Shown: positions 6,006 through 13,690, numbered from the stretch's first letter. The stretch: 14,841 nt of DNA from CAADGL01 sp964643885 (GCA_964643885.1 CAZXUI010000098.1:1-14841); one strand, 5' to 3'. Made by a program: numbers and translations. Notes: generated from the sequence alone by a model not told the origin.

Positions 6006-7034
6006 TTGCGTGTCTCACCCGTCCCGCTCCTGCCCCGCTGCCTGATCGCCTGCCTTGCGGCCGGCTTGCTGACCGGTTGCAGCGAACCGCTCAAGCGAGA
6101 CCGGCCTCGCTCCGGCAATCCCGTCCTGCCCGGCTGGTACGCCGACCCGGAGGCCGTCGTCTTCGGCGATCGATACTGGATCTACCCGACCTATTCCGCC
6201 CCCTACGACGAGCAGCTCTTCTTCGACGCGTTCTCCTCGCCCGACCTCGTTACCTGGACCCGCCACCCGCGAATCCTGACCGCCGAGCGGGTCTCCTGGG
6301 CCCGGCGGGCCATGTGGGCCCCCGCGGCCGTCGAGCATCGCGGGCGGTATTTCCTCTTTTTCGCCGCGAACGATATTCAGCGCGACGGCGAGCCGGGCGG
6401 GATCGGCGTGGCCGTGGCGGACCGGCCGGCCGGTCCGTTCAGGGACTACCTCGGCCGGCCGCTGATCGACCGCTTCCACAACGGCGCCCAGCCGATCGAC
6501 CAGTGCGTCTTTCGTGACGAGGACGGCGCGGTCTACCTGATCTACGGCGGCTGGCGGCACTGCAACATCGCCCGCCTGCGCGACGATTTCCGCGGCTTCG
6601 AGCCGCTCGCGACCGGCGAGCTGTTCCGCGAGATTACGCCCGAGGGCTACGTCGAGGGGCCGTTCATGCTGCGGCGGGGCGGGCGGTACTACTTCATGTG
6701 GTCGGAGGGCGGCTGGACCGGGCCGGATTATTCCGTTGCGTACGCCGTCTCCGATTCGGTCCTCGGTCCGTGGAAGCGGATCGGCAAGATCCTTCAGCGG
6801 GACCCGGCCGTCGCCACCGGCGCGGGGCACCACAGCGTCATCCGCGGCCCCGGGCCGGACGAGTGGTACATCGTCTATCACCGCCGGCCGCTGGGCCGGA
6901 CGGACCGCAATCACCGCGTCGTCTGCATCGACCGGCTGCGCTTCGGCGCCGACGGGCTGATCGAGCCGGTGACGATGACGTTCGAGGGCGTTCCGCCCGC
7001 GCCGCTGGGGCGATCTCGCGGCCGCCAGCGCTGA
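6006..7034 (+). CDS. GH43-like five-bladed beta-propeller glycosidase, lipoprotein
   Basis: A 342-residue exported glycosidase of the GH43 type (arabinofuranosidase/xylosidase superfamily). I place the start at TTG 6006 because AGGAG (5993-5997) lies 8 nt upstream and a complete lipoprotein signal follows: RCLIACLAAGLLTGC with lipobox L-T-G-C25. An in-frame extension to 5697 reads antisense through the tRNA and is spurious. The family's three acidic residues are visible: D47 in GWYADPEAV (base), D165 in QPIDQCVF (pKa modulator) and E217 in GYVEGPFM (acid). MWAPAAVEHRGRYFLFF (103-119) is the typical second-blade motif. It is probably anchored to a membrane. The rhamnosidase gene follows after 56 bp, suggesting joint action on a branched plant or algal polysaccharide. 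The exact substrate cannot be read from sequence. Confidence 0.9.
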   Translation: MRVSPVPLLPRCLIACLAAGLLTGCSEPLKRDRPRSGNPVLPGWYADPEAVVFGDRYWIYPTYSAPYDEQLFFDAFSSPDLVTWTRHPRILTAERVSWARRAMWAPAAVEHRGRYFLFFAANDIQRDGEPGGIGVAVADRPAGPFRDYLGRPLIDRFHNGAQPIDQCVFRDEDGAVYLIYGGWRHCNIARLRDDFRGFEPLATGELFREITPEGYVEGPFMLRRGGRYYFMWSEGGWTGPDYSVAYAVSDSVLGPWKRIGKILQRDPAVATGAGHHSVIRGPGPDEWYIVYHRRPLGRTDRNHRVVCIDRLRFGADGLIEPVTMTFEGVPPAPLGRSRGRQR

Positions 7035-7090
7035 CGCATCGGCCGTGGGGCGGTCCGGTCGTGCGACTCAGACTCGAAAGGCAAATCCAG

Positions 7091-10000
7091 ATGCGAATCT
7101 CGCGTTACTTCGTATTCGCTGCCACGGCGACCGCGATCGTCGCGGCGTTCAGCAGCGCAGCCGCCCAGAATGCTGCCAGCGGGACTCTCCGGGCGGCGGC
7201 GCTTCGCTGCGAGCATCTCACGAACCCGTCGGCGGTGCATGTGCGGCGGCCGCGGCTGACGTGGACCGTCTCATCCGAGCGGCGTGGCGATCGACAAACG
7301 GCTTATCAGGTGCTCGTCGCCGGCTCGCCCGAAGCGCTCGCGCGCGACGATGGCGATCGGTGGGACAGCGGCAAGGTCGCGTCGTCTCAGACCGCGCACA
7401 TCACTTACGGAGGCGCACCGCTCGCGTCTCGGGCGCGCTGCTGGTGGAAAGTCCGAGTCTGGGACCGCGACGGGACGGTCGGTCCTTGGAGCCCGGTCGC
7501 CAGATGGGAAATGGGATTGCTCTCACCGGACGACTGGGTTGCGCACTGGATCGAGGCACCGCGAGTGCCAGCGACGTGTGAGCTTCTCGAGGCTACCTAC
7601 GAGACCCTCGACGGGCATGTGCGGAAGGATGTGGCCGACCGCGTTCGACAGCAGCTCTCGGAGTCCGACGGCGGCGTCGTTGCCAGTAACGAAGCGCTCG
7701 GCGGCGACCCGGCCGTCAACGTGAAGAAACAACTTCGAATCCGTTACCGCTGCGACGGCACGGAACTGACCGAGATCGTCCCCGAGGGCGCCCGCGTGAC
7801 GCTCGCGGCGGGGCGAATCCCCTATCTGCGCACGAGCTTCGAGCTCCGTGGCAAGGTGCGCACCGCCCGGCTCTACGCCACCGCGCTGGGCGTCTATGAG
7901 CTGCACCTCAACGGCCGGCGAGTCGGCGATCAATTCCTGGCGCCCGGCTGGACCGACTATCGCCGCCGCGTCCGCTATCAGGTCTATGACGTCACGGATC
8001 AACTGGCAGAGGGAAGGAACGCGCTCGGCGCGATCGTCGCGCCGGGCTGGTTCGCCGGGCATGCCGGGCTCTTCAACGCGCACCGGTTTTATGGCGCTGT
8101 GCCCGCGCTGCTGGCCCAGCTCGAAATCACGTTCGAGGACGGCCGGACACAGCGCATCGTCACGGATGATACCTGGAAGAGCCGCGCGGGCCCGCTTCTG
8201 CAAGCCGATCTTCTCAAAGGCGAGACGTTCGACGCCCCATCCGCCATCGCGGGCTGGAATTCGCCGGATTTCGACGATCGCGATTGGGACACCGTTACGG
8301 TTCGAGCGGAATCGCGCCAGCTCGAGCCGGACATCTCCGAACCCGTCCGAGTGCTGAAGGAAATCCCGGCCCGATCACTCAGCGAGCCGCAGCCCGGCCG
8401 CTGGACGTTCGACCTGGGCCAGAACATGGTCGGCGTCGTCCGGCTCCGCGTTCAGGCCGAGCCGGGGACGGTCATCACGCTGCGGCACGGTGAAGTTCTG
8501 AATCCCGACGGCACGATCTACACCCAAAACCTGCGGGCGGCGACCTCGACCGACCGGTATGTCTGCGGTGGCGGCGTGGAGACCTGGCAGCCGCGGTTCA
8601 CGTTTCACGGATTCCGCTACGTCGAACTGACCGGACTGACAGGCAAGCCGCCCCTGGCCGCCGTCACCGGCGTCGTGCTCGGATCGGACATGCCCCGGGC
8701 CGGCCGCTTCGAATGCTCAGACGAGCGCATCTACCGCTTGCAGCAGAATATCGAGTGGGGCCTGCGCGGGAATTACCTCAGTATCCCGACGGATTGCCCG
8801 CAGCGCGACGAGCGGATGGGCTGGATGGCCGATGCGCAGGTCTTTGTGCCGACGGCGGTCTACAACGCGGACATCGCCGCGTTCATGAACAAGTGGCTCG
8901 TCGACGTCGTCGATGCGCAGCGGGCCGACGGCGCATATTCCGACGTCGCGCCCGCCATGAGCGGCCTGAGCTACGGCACGCCGGCCTGGGCCGACGCGGG
9001 CGTGATCGTGCCATGGGAGCTCTACGAGGCCTACGGCGACCCGCGATTCCTCGAGCGAAACATCGACGCAATGATGCGTTGGGTCGACTGGTGCCGCGAG
9101 AACAGCGACGGCCTGATCCGCAGCAAGGCGCGCGGCAACGACTACGGCGACTGGCTCTCGATCGGCGCAGACACCTCCAAGGAGCTGATCGGAACCGCCT
9201 ATTTCGCCCGCTCGGCCGATCTCGTCTCACGCTCGCTGCGCGTGCTCGGCCGGGACGAGGAAGCGGAGCGCTACGCCCGGCTATTCGCGGAGATTCGGGC
9301 GGCATTTCAGCGCAAATATGTCCCTCCCGGCGGCCGGGTGCTCGGCGACACGCAGACGGCCTATCTGCTGGCGCTGACGTTCGATCTGCTGGACGAGGCC
9401 GACCGGCCGCGGGTCTTCGAGCGGCTGGTGGCAGATATCGAGGCGAAGGACTGGCACCTCTCGACCGGCTTTCTGGGCGTGGGCCTGCTGCTGCCCGCGC
9501 TGTCGGACCACGGGCGGACCGATGTGGCCTACCGCCTGCTGCTGCGGGACTCGATGCCTTCGTGGCTCTTCCCGGTGAGGCACGGCGCGACGACCATCTG
9601 GGAGCGATGGGACGGCTGGACGCCGCAGGGCGGCGTTCATCCCGACTTCGGCATGAATTCGTTCAATCACTACGCGCTGGGCTCCTGCGGCCGCTGGCTC
9701 TTCGAAGGAGTTGCGGGCATCTCGCGCGCGCCGGGCGTCCCAGGATTCGAGCGGATCATCGTGCGGCCGCGCGTGGGCGAGGGCCTGGAGTGGGCCCGGG
9801 CCGAGTTCCGTTCGATCCGCGGGCCGGTCCGCAGCGCCTGGCGAACCGAAGACGGCGCGTTTCACCTGGATCTGTCGATCCCGGCCAATGTCACAGCCGA
9901 AGTCTGGCTGCCCTCGTCAGAGCCGGCAAACGTGCGGGAAGGCGGTGTGCCGGCCCAGTCGGCCGCGGGTGTGCGGTTTCTCCGGCCGGCCGGTGCGGAA

Positions 10001-10093
10001 AGCGTCTGGGAGGTCGGCTCGGGCGACTATCGCTTCGTCGCCCGGCCGGCGGGCGGCGAGCCGGGTCGCGATGCGGGCAATTCAGATGACTGA
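7091..10093 (+). CDS. GH78 alpha-L-rhamnosidase, secreted
   Basis: A 1000-residue enzyme expected to release alpha-L-rhamnose. The ATG at 7091 opens a signal peptide (RYFVFAATATAIVAAFSSAAA, cleavage likely near residue 25). Longer in-frame versions overlap the GH43 gene and were rejected. Domains in order: a fibronectin-like N-terminal domain (about 30-145, with LRCEHLTNPSAV and CWWKVRVWDRDG), an inserted segment (about 155-240), the jelly-roll Bac_rhamnosid_N domain (about 240-410, ELHLNGRRVGDQFLAPGWTDY), a second beta domain (about 410-540, FDLGQNMVGVVRL, FTFHGFRYVEL), the (alpha/alpha)6 catalytic domain (about 540-870) and a C-terminal beta domain. Catalytic landmarks are DCPQRDERMGW (D568, E574), D581 and TTIWERWDGW (E838), close to the GH78 acid/base positions. 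No membrane anchor beyond the signal. It follows the GH43 gene by 56 bp, with a weak AAAGG site. Confidence 0.95.
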   Translation: MRISRYFVFAATATAIVAAFSSAAAQNAASGTLRAAALRCEHLTNPSAVHVRRPRLTWTVSSERRGDRQTAYQVLVAGSPEALARDDGDRWDSGKVASSQTAHITYGGAPLASRARCWWKVRVWDRDGTVGPWSPVARWEMGLLSPDDWVAHWIEAPRVPATCELLEATYETLDGHVRKDVADRVRQQLSESDGGVVASNEALGGDPAVNVKKQLRIRYRCDGTELTEIVPEGARVTLAAGRIPYLRTSFELRGKVRTARLYATALGVYELHLNGRRVGDQFLAPGWTDYRRRVRYQVYDVTDQLAEGRNALGAIVAPGWFAGHAGLFNAHRFYGAVPALLAQLEITFEDGRTQRIVTDDTWKSRAGPLLQADLLKGETFDAPSAIAGWNSPDFDDRDWDTVTVRAESRQLEPDISEPVRVLKEIPARSLSEPQPGRWTFDLGQNMVGVVRLRVQAEPGTVITLRHGEVLNPDGTIYTQNLRAATSTDRYVCGGGVETWQPRFTFHGFRYVELTGLTGKPPLAAVTGVVLGSDMPRAGRFECSDERIYRLQQNIEWGLRGNYLSIPTDCPQRDERMGWMADAQVFVPTAVYNADIAAFMNKWLVDVVDAQRADGAYSDVAPAMSGLSYGTPAWADAGVIVPWELYEAYGDPRFLERNIDAMMRWVDWCRENSDGLIRSKARGNDYGDWLSIGADTSKELIGTAYFARSADLVSRSLRVLGRDEEAERYARLFAEIRAAFQRKYVPPGGRVLGDTQTAYLLALTFDLLDEADRPRVFERLVADIEAKDWHLSTGFLGVGLLLPALSDHGRTDVAYRLLLRDSMPSWLFPVRHGATTIWERWDGWTPQGGVHPDFGMNSFNHYALGSCGRWLFEGVAGISRAPGVPGFERIIVRPRVGEGLEWARAEFRSIRGPVRSAWRTEDGAFHLDLSIPANVTAEVWLPSSEPANVREGGVPAQSAAGVRFLRPAGAESVWEVGSGDYRFVARPAGGEPGRDAGNSDD

Positions 10094-10256
10094 TCGAGGG
10101 CGATGCTTTCGTGCCCGCCGAGCGGCCGGCTGTCCGGCTGAATCGCATGGACTACGCCGCCGCCTGTCCACAGATCGATATACGGCCGCGTCTACCGATA
10201 TCGACGTCCCGCCAGGACGACCCGGCCCCAAACCCCCCATATTCTCTCGTTTCTCC

Positions 10257-10709
10257 TCAGCGGGCTTCAGCCGGGCTTGGTTGACTGTCATCCTGCGAAT
10301 CGCAGACTTCGAGTCGGGCCTGAATCCGGCCGTCGGCGTGGTGCTCGCACTGGCGACGCACATAGTCGAGCACCTAATCGAGATTTCTCCTTCCGAAACT
10401 CACTACGCCGTAACCACGCTGCCACTCCAGCGCCTTGCGGTTCACTCGCTTGTTCACCTCGAATGACGAAGCGCCTTTCAGTTCCTGGACCAGGTCGCTC
10501 ATCGTGACGAACGGCTCGATGCTGAGCGCCAGATGTACATGGGTATCCGTGCCGCCGAGGCCGTGCAGGTATGCGCCCTTCATGTGGCGGCACTTGGTCT
10601 TCAATTCAGCGTGGGCGAGCGTTTCAAGGTCTCCGGTGAGCAGCGGCAGGTCACCCTTCGTATGCCAGTCGAAGTGCAGGTAGATTTCATGAAAAACATG
10701 ACCGCTCAT
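10257..10709 (-). pseudogene. tnpA: IS200/IS605-family (REP-associated) Y1 transposase with in-frame amber codon
   Basis: The reading frame from ATG 10709 (GGAG 8 nt upstream) encodes a Y1 HUH transposase of about 150 residues. Such enzymes cut and rejoin single-stranded DNA at hairpins. The HUH motif is T-H57-V-H59-L in GGTDTHVHLAL. A TAG at 10374-10376 stops translation after residue 111 (GYGVVSFGRRNLD). Beyond it the same frame continues V-L-D-Y116-V-R-R-Q120-C-E-H-H, which is the family's YxxxQ catalytic tyrosine motif, to a TGA at 10257. Relatives usually have Trp at the stop position, so one TGG to TAG change explains it. The product lacks the catalytic tyrosine and should be inactive unless the codon is suppressed. 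It resembles RAYT/TnpA_REP proteins, consistent with the adjacent REP-like hairpins. Confidence 0.88.
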
Positions 10710-10731
10710 CGGACTGGCTCCGGGAACAAGA

Positions 10732-10829
10732 CCGGCTGAAGCCGGCTAAAGCAAGGTGTAACGGATCGGGTTGGTCTGTCGACCACCGGTTGAAACCGGT
10801 GGCAAACACGGGCCGGCTGAAGACCGGCC
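10732..10829. repeat. Cluster of three REP-like hairpins beside the transposase
   Basis: Three inverted repeats with a shared CCGG-TGAA-CCGG plan: CCGGCTGAAGCCGG at 10732-10745, CCACCGGTTGAAACCGGTGG at 10783-10802 (perfect nine-base arms), and one at 10811-10829 with arms GGCCGG and CCGGCC. A weaker, opposite-orientation relative containing GGCTTCAGCC lies at 10263-10272, at the other end of the transposase, and forms its last codons. Hairpins on both sides of an IS200/IS605-type gene are the expected recognition structures. Confidence 0.7.
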
Positions 10830-10923
10830 GATTTGCGAGCCGCGAACTCCAGCGCCGACAATCCTCGCCACGCCATCCTGAGCGATGATGGGTCGACCGG
10901 CATCGAATTGGGCTTCTGCGGCT

Positions 10924-11027
10924 TATTACTCCGGGCAGGCAATAGTTGACAGGTGACTTTTCGGCGTGCCTGGTTTTTTCCGAAACCGATCGAACGTGAT
11001 GTCAACTGTACGCTGACCGGAGTAATA
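10924..11027. repeat. 104-bp inverted-repeat element (MITE-like)
   Basis: Two 28-bp arms face each other: 10924-10951 and 11000-11027. Each begins with TATTACTCCGG outermost and ends with AGTTGACA innermost, and 23 of 28 positions agree. The mismatches all fall in the middle nine bases. A 48-bp centre separates them and contains a second, smaller dyad (TTTTCGG against CCGAAA) and a T6 run. There is no ORF. The right arm ends 2 bp before the alkD-like stop codon. It may be a miniature transposable element or two solo IS ends. Confidence 0.55.
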
Positions 11028-11029
11028 TC

Positions 11030-11710
11030 TCACCCCTTCCTCTTCACCATCGCCTCCACCCACACCGGCACGTACGGTGGCGTGCAGCCCTTCGACACCG
11101 GCCAGTCCTTGTACAGGCCGATCTTCTCGCCGATGGCGACCGCCCGCTTGCGGAGCGCGGCGTGCCGGATGCCGATCGCGGCGAGCGTGTTGTTCATCGT
11201 CCACTGCACCTCCGGCGGGGCCTTGGGCAGCTCCTTCTCGATGCGGTCGAGCAGCGCCGCCAGGTCGAGTTCGCCGGTCCCGCCGTTGCCCTGGTTCACA
11301 CGGCTGGCGGTCAGGTGCCAGCCCGCGCGGGCCGCCCAGCGGTCCTTCTCCTTGCCCTTCATCCACTTCTCACGCAGCGAATCCTTCTCGGGATGTTGCG
11401 CGACCACGTAACTGTTCAGCCACTCGGCCACCTGCCCGCAGGTGGTGGAGCGCGTCATCCTGTCGACCTCGTCCGCGGAGAGCGACTTGGGCTTGAGAAT
11501 GAGCGTCGCCAGGAGCTGCGCCTCGACGTTGCCGGTCTCCCAGAGCTTGAGCGCCAGGTCGTGATCGCTCTTGATCTTCTTGGCGACCGCGCGGATGTCG
11601 CCGAGCTTCACGCCGAACTGGTTGTCCGGCGCGCCGGCCTTGATGTTGTGCTTGCGGCGTGCGTCGTCGCCGAGGGACTTGAGCTGTGCGAGGACTTCCT
11701 TGACGGTCAT
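11030..11710 (-). CDS. AlkD-like DNA alkylation repair protein (HEAT-like repeats)
   Basis: A 226-residue all-helical protein of the DNA alkylation repair family (AlkD/AlkC type), which removes positively charged alkylated bases without flipping them. Landmarks are NQFGVKLGDIRAVAKKIK (about 30-47), LALKLWETGNVEAQLLATLI (about 52-71), AEWLNSYVVAQHP, EKDRWAARAGWHLTASR and a C-terminal CTPPYVPVWVEAMVKRKG. The helix that carries the catalytic Trp-Asp region in Bacillus AlkD reads STTCGQVAEWLNSYVV here, so this belongs to a variant branch and glycosylase activity is uncertain. ATG 11710 is chosen by homology to the family N terminus; its Shine-Dalgarno (AGGA about 14 nt away) is weak. An in-frame extension to 11905 adds 65 residues that do not look like this family. 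Confidence 0.85.
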   Translation of the reverse strand: MTVKEVLAQLKSLGDDARRKHNIKAGAPDNQFGVKLGDIRAVAKKIKSDHDLALKLWETGNVEAQLLATLILKPKSLSADEVDRMTRSTTCGQVAEWLNSYVVAQHPEKDSLREKWMKGKEKDRWAARAGWHLTASRVNQGNGGTGELDLAALLDRIEKELPKAPPEVQWTMNNTLAAIGIRHAALRKRAVAIGEKIGLYKDWPVSKGCTPPYVPVWVEAMVKRKG

Positions 11711-12129
11711 GGCGGAATCATCCTGACGGAGGTTGAGCTTCCACTTGGCGCCGCAGCGATCCTGAATAAGCGCGCATCTCTCGAAGGAGAAGCAAATGTC
11801 CACCGGCGTCGTCCCGCGGCCGCCCTCGGACGGCGCGACGACGCAGCGCTCGCCCGCTTGCACGGATTCGAAACCGGCGAGCCGGCAGACGGCCGGCGTT
11901 CTCATACATCGAGTCTACGAAGGCGCCGACGCAGGGTCAACCGTGACCCGGCGGCCATCGCGGCCCTTCAGTCGGCCCGCCGGCTGAGGCTTCGCCGCGC
12001 GCCCGGCTTCGCGCCGGCCGCGATCGACGTGACACCAGGCGATACGGGCGTGACGGAAACCGCGCCTGGCCGACGAGCGCGGCAGGACGGTCCGCAAGCG
12101 CTTACCGTGCGAGAGACGCGGTCGCCGGG
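11711..12129. other. Gene-poor stretch, nothing supportable
   Basis: About 420 bp of GC-rich DNA with ORFs in several frames but no recognisable domain, good ribosome-binding site or codon pattern. The peptide preceding alkD in frame (11711-11905) may be a remnant of something else, but I cannot identify it. Confidence 0.4.
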
Positions 12130-12459
12130 TCACTCCGGCGGTTCGCGCGGCGCGTTGTACCAGACGTCGAGCCCTTCGCGCGACCGCCACGCCCTGCGCG
12201 GTCCCTTGATGACCTGGCGGAGAATCGTTTCGAGCAACTTGCGGAACGTGTACTGCCTCACCTTTCGGCCGGACGACGTCACCCGCTCGCGCAGCACGAC
12301 GAAGCGGCCCAACCGCCGCATGGCCTTGCTGAACGCGACCTCCTCCGAGGCGAACAGCCGAAGGAGCTTATGCTTATCGAGAACGCGGATTACGTCGATC
12401 TGTACGACCGGATGGACAGGATCCCCTTCGAGAGAAGCTCGGAGCTGTTCGACAAGCAC
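12130..12459 (-). CDS. Uncertain ORF, unknown function (possible gene remnant)
   Basis: The last 109 codons of this frame have protein-like composition: VIRVLDKHKLLRLFASEEV, then a basic segment AMRRLGRFVVLRERVTSSG, then YTFRKLLETILRQVIKGP and a tryptophan-rich end with EGLDVWYNAPREPPE. I do not recognise the family. GTG 12459 is a possible start but has no Shine-Dalgarno. The frame stays open to ATG 12714, but that upstream part is Arg/Ser/Pro-rich and looks noncoding. It could be a short real gene, a fragment of a larger decayed gene, or chance. No neighbour suggests a job. Confidence 0.3.
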   Translation of the reverse strand: MLVEQLRASLEGDPVHPVVQIDVIRVLDKHKLLRLFASEEVAFSKAMRRLGRFVVLRERVTSSGRKVRQYTFRKLLETILRQVIKGPRRAWRSREGLDVWYNAPREPPE

Positions 12460-12825
12460 TTGAATGGACGGGTGAGGTACCGGTAAGCATTGATGCTCTC
12501 GAGACGATTCGCTGCCGCGGCCGGGCCGGAGCCGCGCAGACGAACGTCTCGCTCGGATCCGGCCGAGCACGGTGAAACCCGCCTTGAGCAGCAACGCGCG
12601 TGCCGTTCGACCCGATGCCGCAGGACTTCTGCCGTGAAATCGGGGTGGCAGAAGACCGATCGAACTCCTGCCGGGAGGTGTCCGGGCTCTGGTCAGGGAG
12701 ATGCAGCACGGCATACCGGCAGGTCCTGGTGGATTCGTGAGTCAAGATGCGTGCCGCGAAGTGTCACCGCGGGAGAATTCGTCGAGGTTCGTGCACCAGT
12801 CCGATCGGCGTCCCTGAGGAGTGAG
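12460..12825. other. Gene-poor stretch, nothing supportable
   Basis: About 365 bp with overlapping ORFs in several frames, all of Arg/Ser/Pro-rich composition typical of noncoding GC-rich DNA. No start with a ribosome-binding site or clear hairpin was seen. Confidence 0.4.
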
Positions 12826-13254
12826 TCAACTCGCGCCTGAGGCGTTGACTCCGGCCCATTCGAGAGCCTGCTTTCGGTCGGCGAAGGTACGAAATTGAAT
12901 GGCCTTGCCGTTGCGGAAAGTGTAGACATCCGCGATTCGCCCTTCGCGCCATTCGATCTCGTGCTTCAGTCTCACGCGCACGTGAATCAGAACAACGATC
13001 CGATTGCCGGCGACGATGAACCGCTGCGGCTCGCAGCCGCCTTCGGCCCACGTCCCGCGCCCCTTCGCGACGTGTGCCCGCACGGCTTCGAGCCCGTGAT
13101 AGGTCCCGCCTTGCGGAAAGTCGGCCGGTTCGATCCGCTCGATCTGCGGATCGAAGATGCTGACGAAGGCCGGAATGTCGTTGCGGTTGAGTGCGGCGTA
13201 GGCTTGCTTCAGCGCTTCGGTCTCAGCCGCCAGAGACGGTGTCGGCTTGTCCAT
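12826..13254 (-). CDS. SnoaL/NTF2-like fold protein (DUF4440/ketosteroid-isomerase-like)
   Basis: A 142-residue protein of the NTF2-like superfamily, cone-shaped single-domain proteins that include isomerases, SnoaL cyclases and many of unknown function. The usual layout is visible: an N-terminal helix ETEALKQAYAALNRNDIPAF, FDPQIERIEPADFPQGGTYHG with the conserved G-x-Y-x-G, a helix LEAVRAHVAKG, then beta strands RFIVAGNRIVVLIHVRVRL, REGRIADVYTFRNGKAIQFRTF and a final DRKQALEWAGV. The ATG at 13254 has GGGAG 6 nt upstream. A longer in-frame ORF to 13698 runs into the CRISPR repeat and was rejected. It appears to be a single-gene unit; catalytic function cannot be assigned. Confidence 0.88.
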   Translation of the reverse strand: MDKPTPSLAAETEALKQAYAALNRNDIPAFVSIFDPQIERIEPADFPQGGTYHGLEAVRAHVAKGRGTWAEGGCEPQRFIVAGNRIVVLIHVRVRLKHEIEWREGRIADVYTFRNGKAIQFRTFADRKQALEWAGVNASGAS

Positions 13255-13595
13255 ATTTCGCTCCCGCGACCCGCGGGAAGGCTCAGTTCGTGCCGTTGCT
13301 GGGGGCAAGAACCGATTCTCGTCAGGCGCTCGCGACGCATGTCCCCCGCCACACGCCGCGATGCCGTGAAAGTAATCGGAGTGACAGTACGCCAATAGAA
13401 CTTTTTGTCCATGGAATCCGCCCCTGGGGGCCGGAAACGCGGATTCTGCTGGCCGTGAAACCGTGAAACGCGCCTCTCGGCCGGGGGCAAGGACCGACAG
13501 GTCACGGGCGCTTGAGTCCGCGCCACGGCGGGGCCGTCTATCGACCTTGCCGGGGTCTGGCAACCATCTCGTGGGGGGGGGTAGAGGGTGAGGCT
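13255..13595. other. Intergenic stretch without a recognisable gene
   Basis: About 340 bp between the SnoaL-like gene and the hairpin before the CRISPR array. It should contain the promoter of the SnoaL-like gene, but no clear hexamers are visible. Two weakly similar stretches beginning GGGGGCAAG are present (about 13301 and 13483), and a G-run occurs near 13573. No AT-rich CRISPR leader was seen here. Confidence 0.4.
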
Positions 13596-13628
13596 TGGAG
13601 CGGGAGAGGGGCCGCGCCTCCCGCTCCA
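13596..13628. terminator. Strong hairpin flanking the CRISPR array
   Basis: Perfect 11-bp arms, TGGAGCGGGAG (13596-13606) and CTCCCGCTCCA (13618-13628), around an 11-nt loop. No U tract follows on either strand, so intrinsic termination is not certain. It lies 62 bp left of the first repeat. If the array is transcribed leftwards, this hairpin is in the right place to end the pre-crRNA. Confidence 0.5.
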
Positions 13629-13690
13629 TCAGCGTGGTCGGTCTGTGAAGTTCAGTGACAGGAAACTGGACGCGCGGGCGATTCTGCCCG

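Noticed and set aside
6015..6914. A 299-codon minus-strand ORF opposite the GH43 gene
   Set aside because: Antisense shadow with no recognisable domain; the plus strand has all GH43 motifs and a lipoprotein signal.
8713..10089. A 458-codon plus-strand ORF in a second frame of the rhamnosidase
   Set aside because: Arg/Ala/Gly-rich, lacking any domain, and fully inside the GH78 gene, which has the conserved catalytic motifs.
10125..10138. A small GCCGG/CCGGC hairpin 31 bp after the rhamnosidase stop codon
   Set aside because: Only five pairs and no U tract, so it is too weak to call a terminator.
11162..12463. A 433-codon plus-strand ORF across the alkD-like gene and the region after it
   Set aside because: The first part is antisense to the alkD-like gene, and the remainder is Arg/Pro/Ser-rich with no domain or ribosome-binding site.
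13301..13520. Two weakly similar stretches beginning GGGGGCAAG in the SnoaL upstream region
   Set aside because: The similarity is short and interrupted and could be chance; it did not form a convincing repeat or attC-like site.
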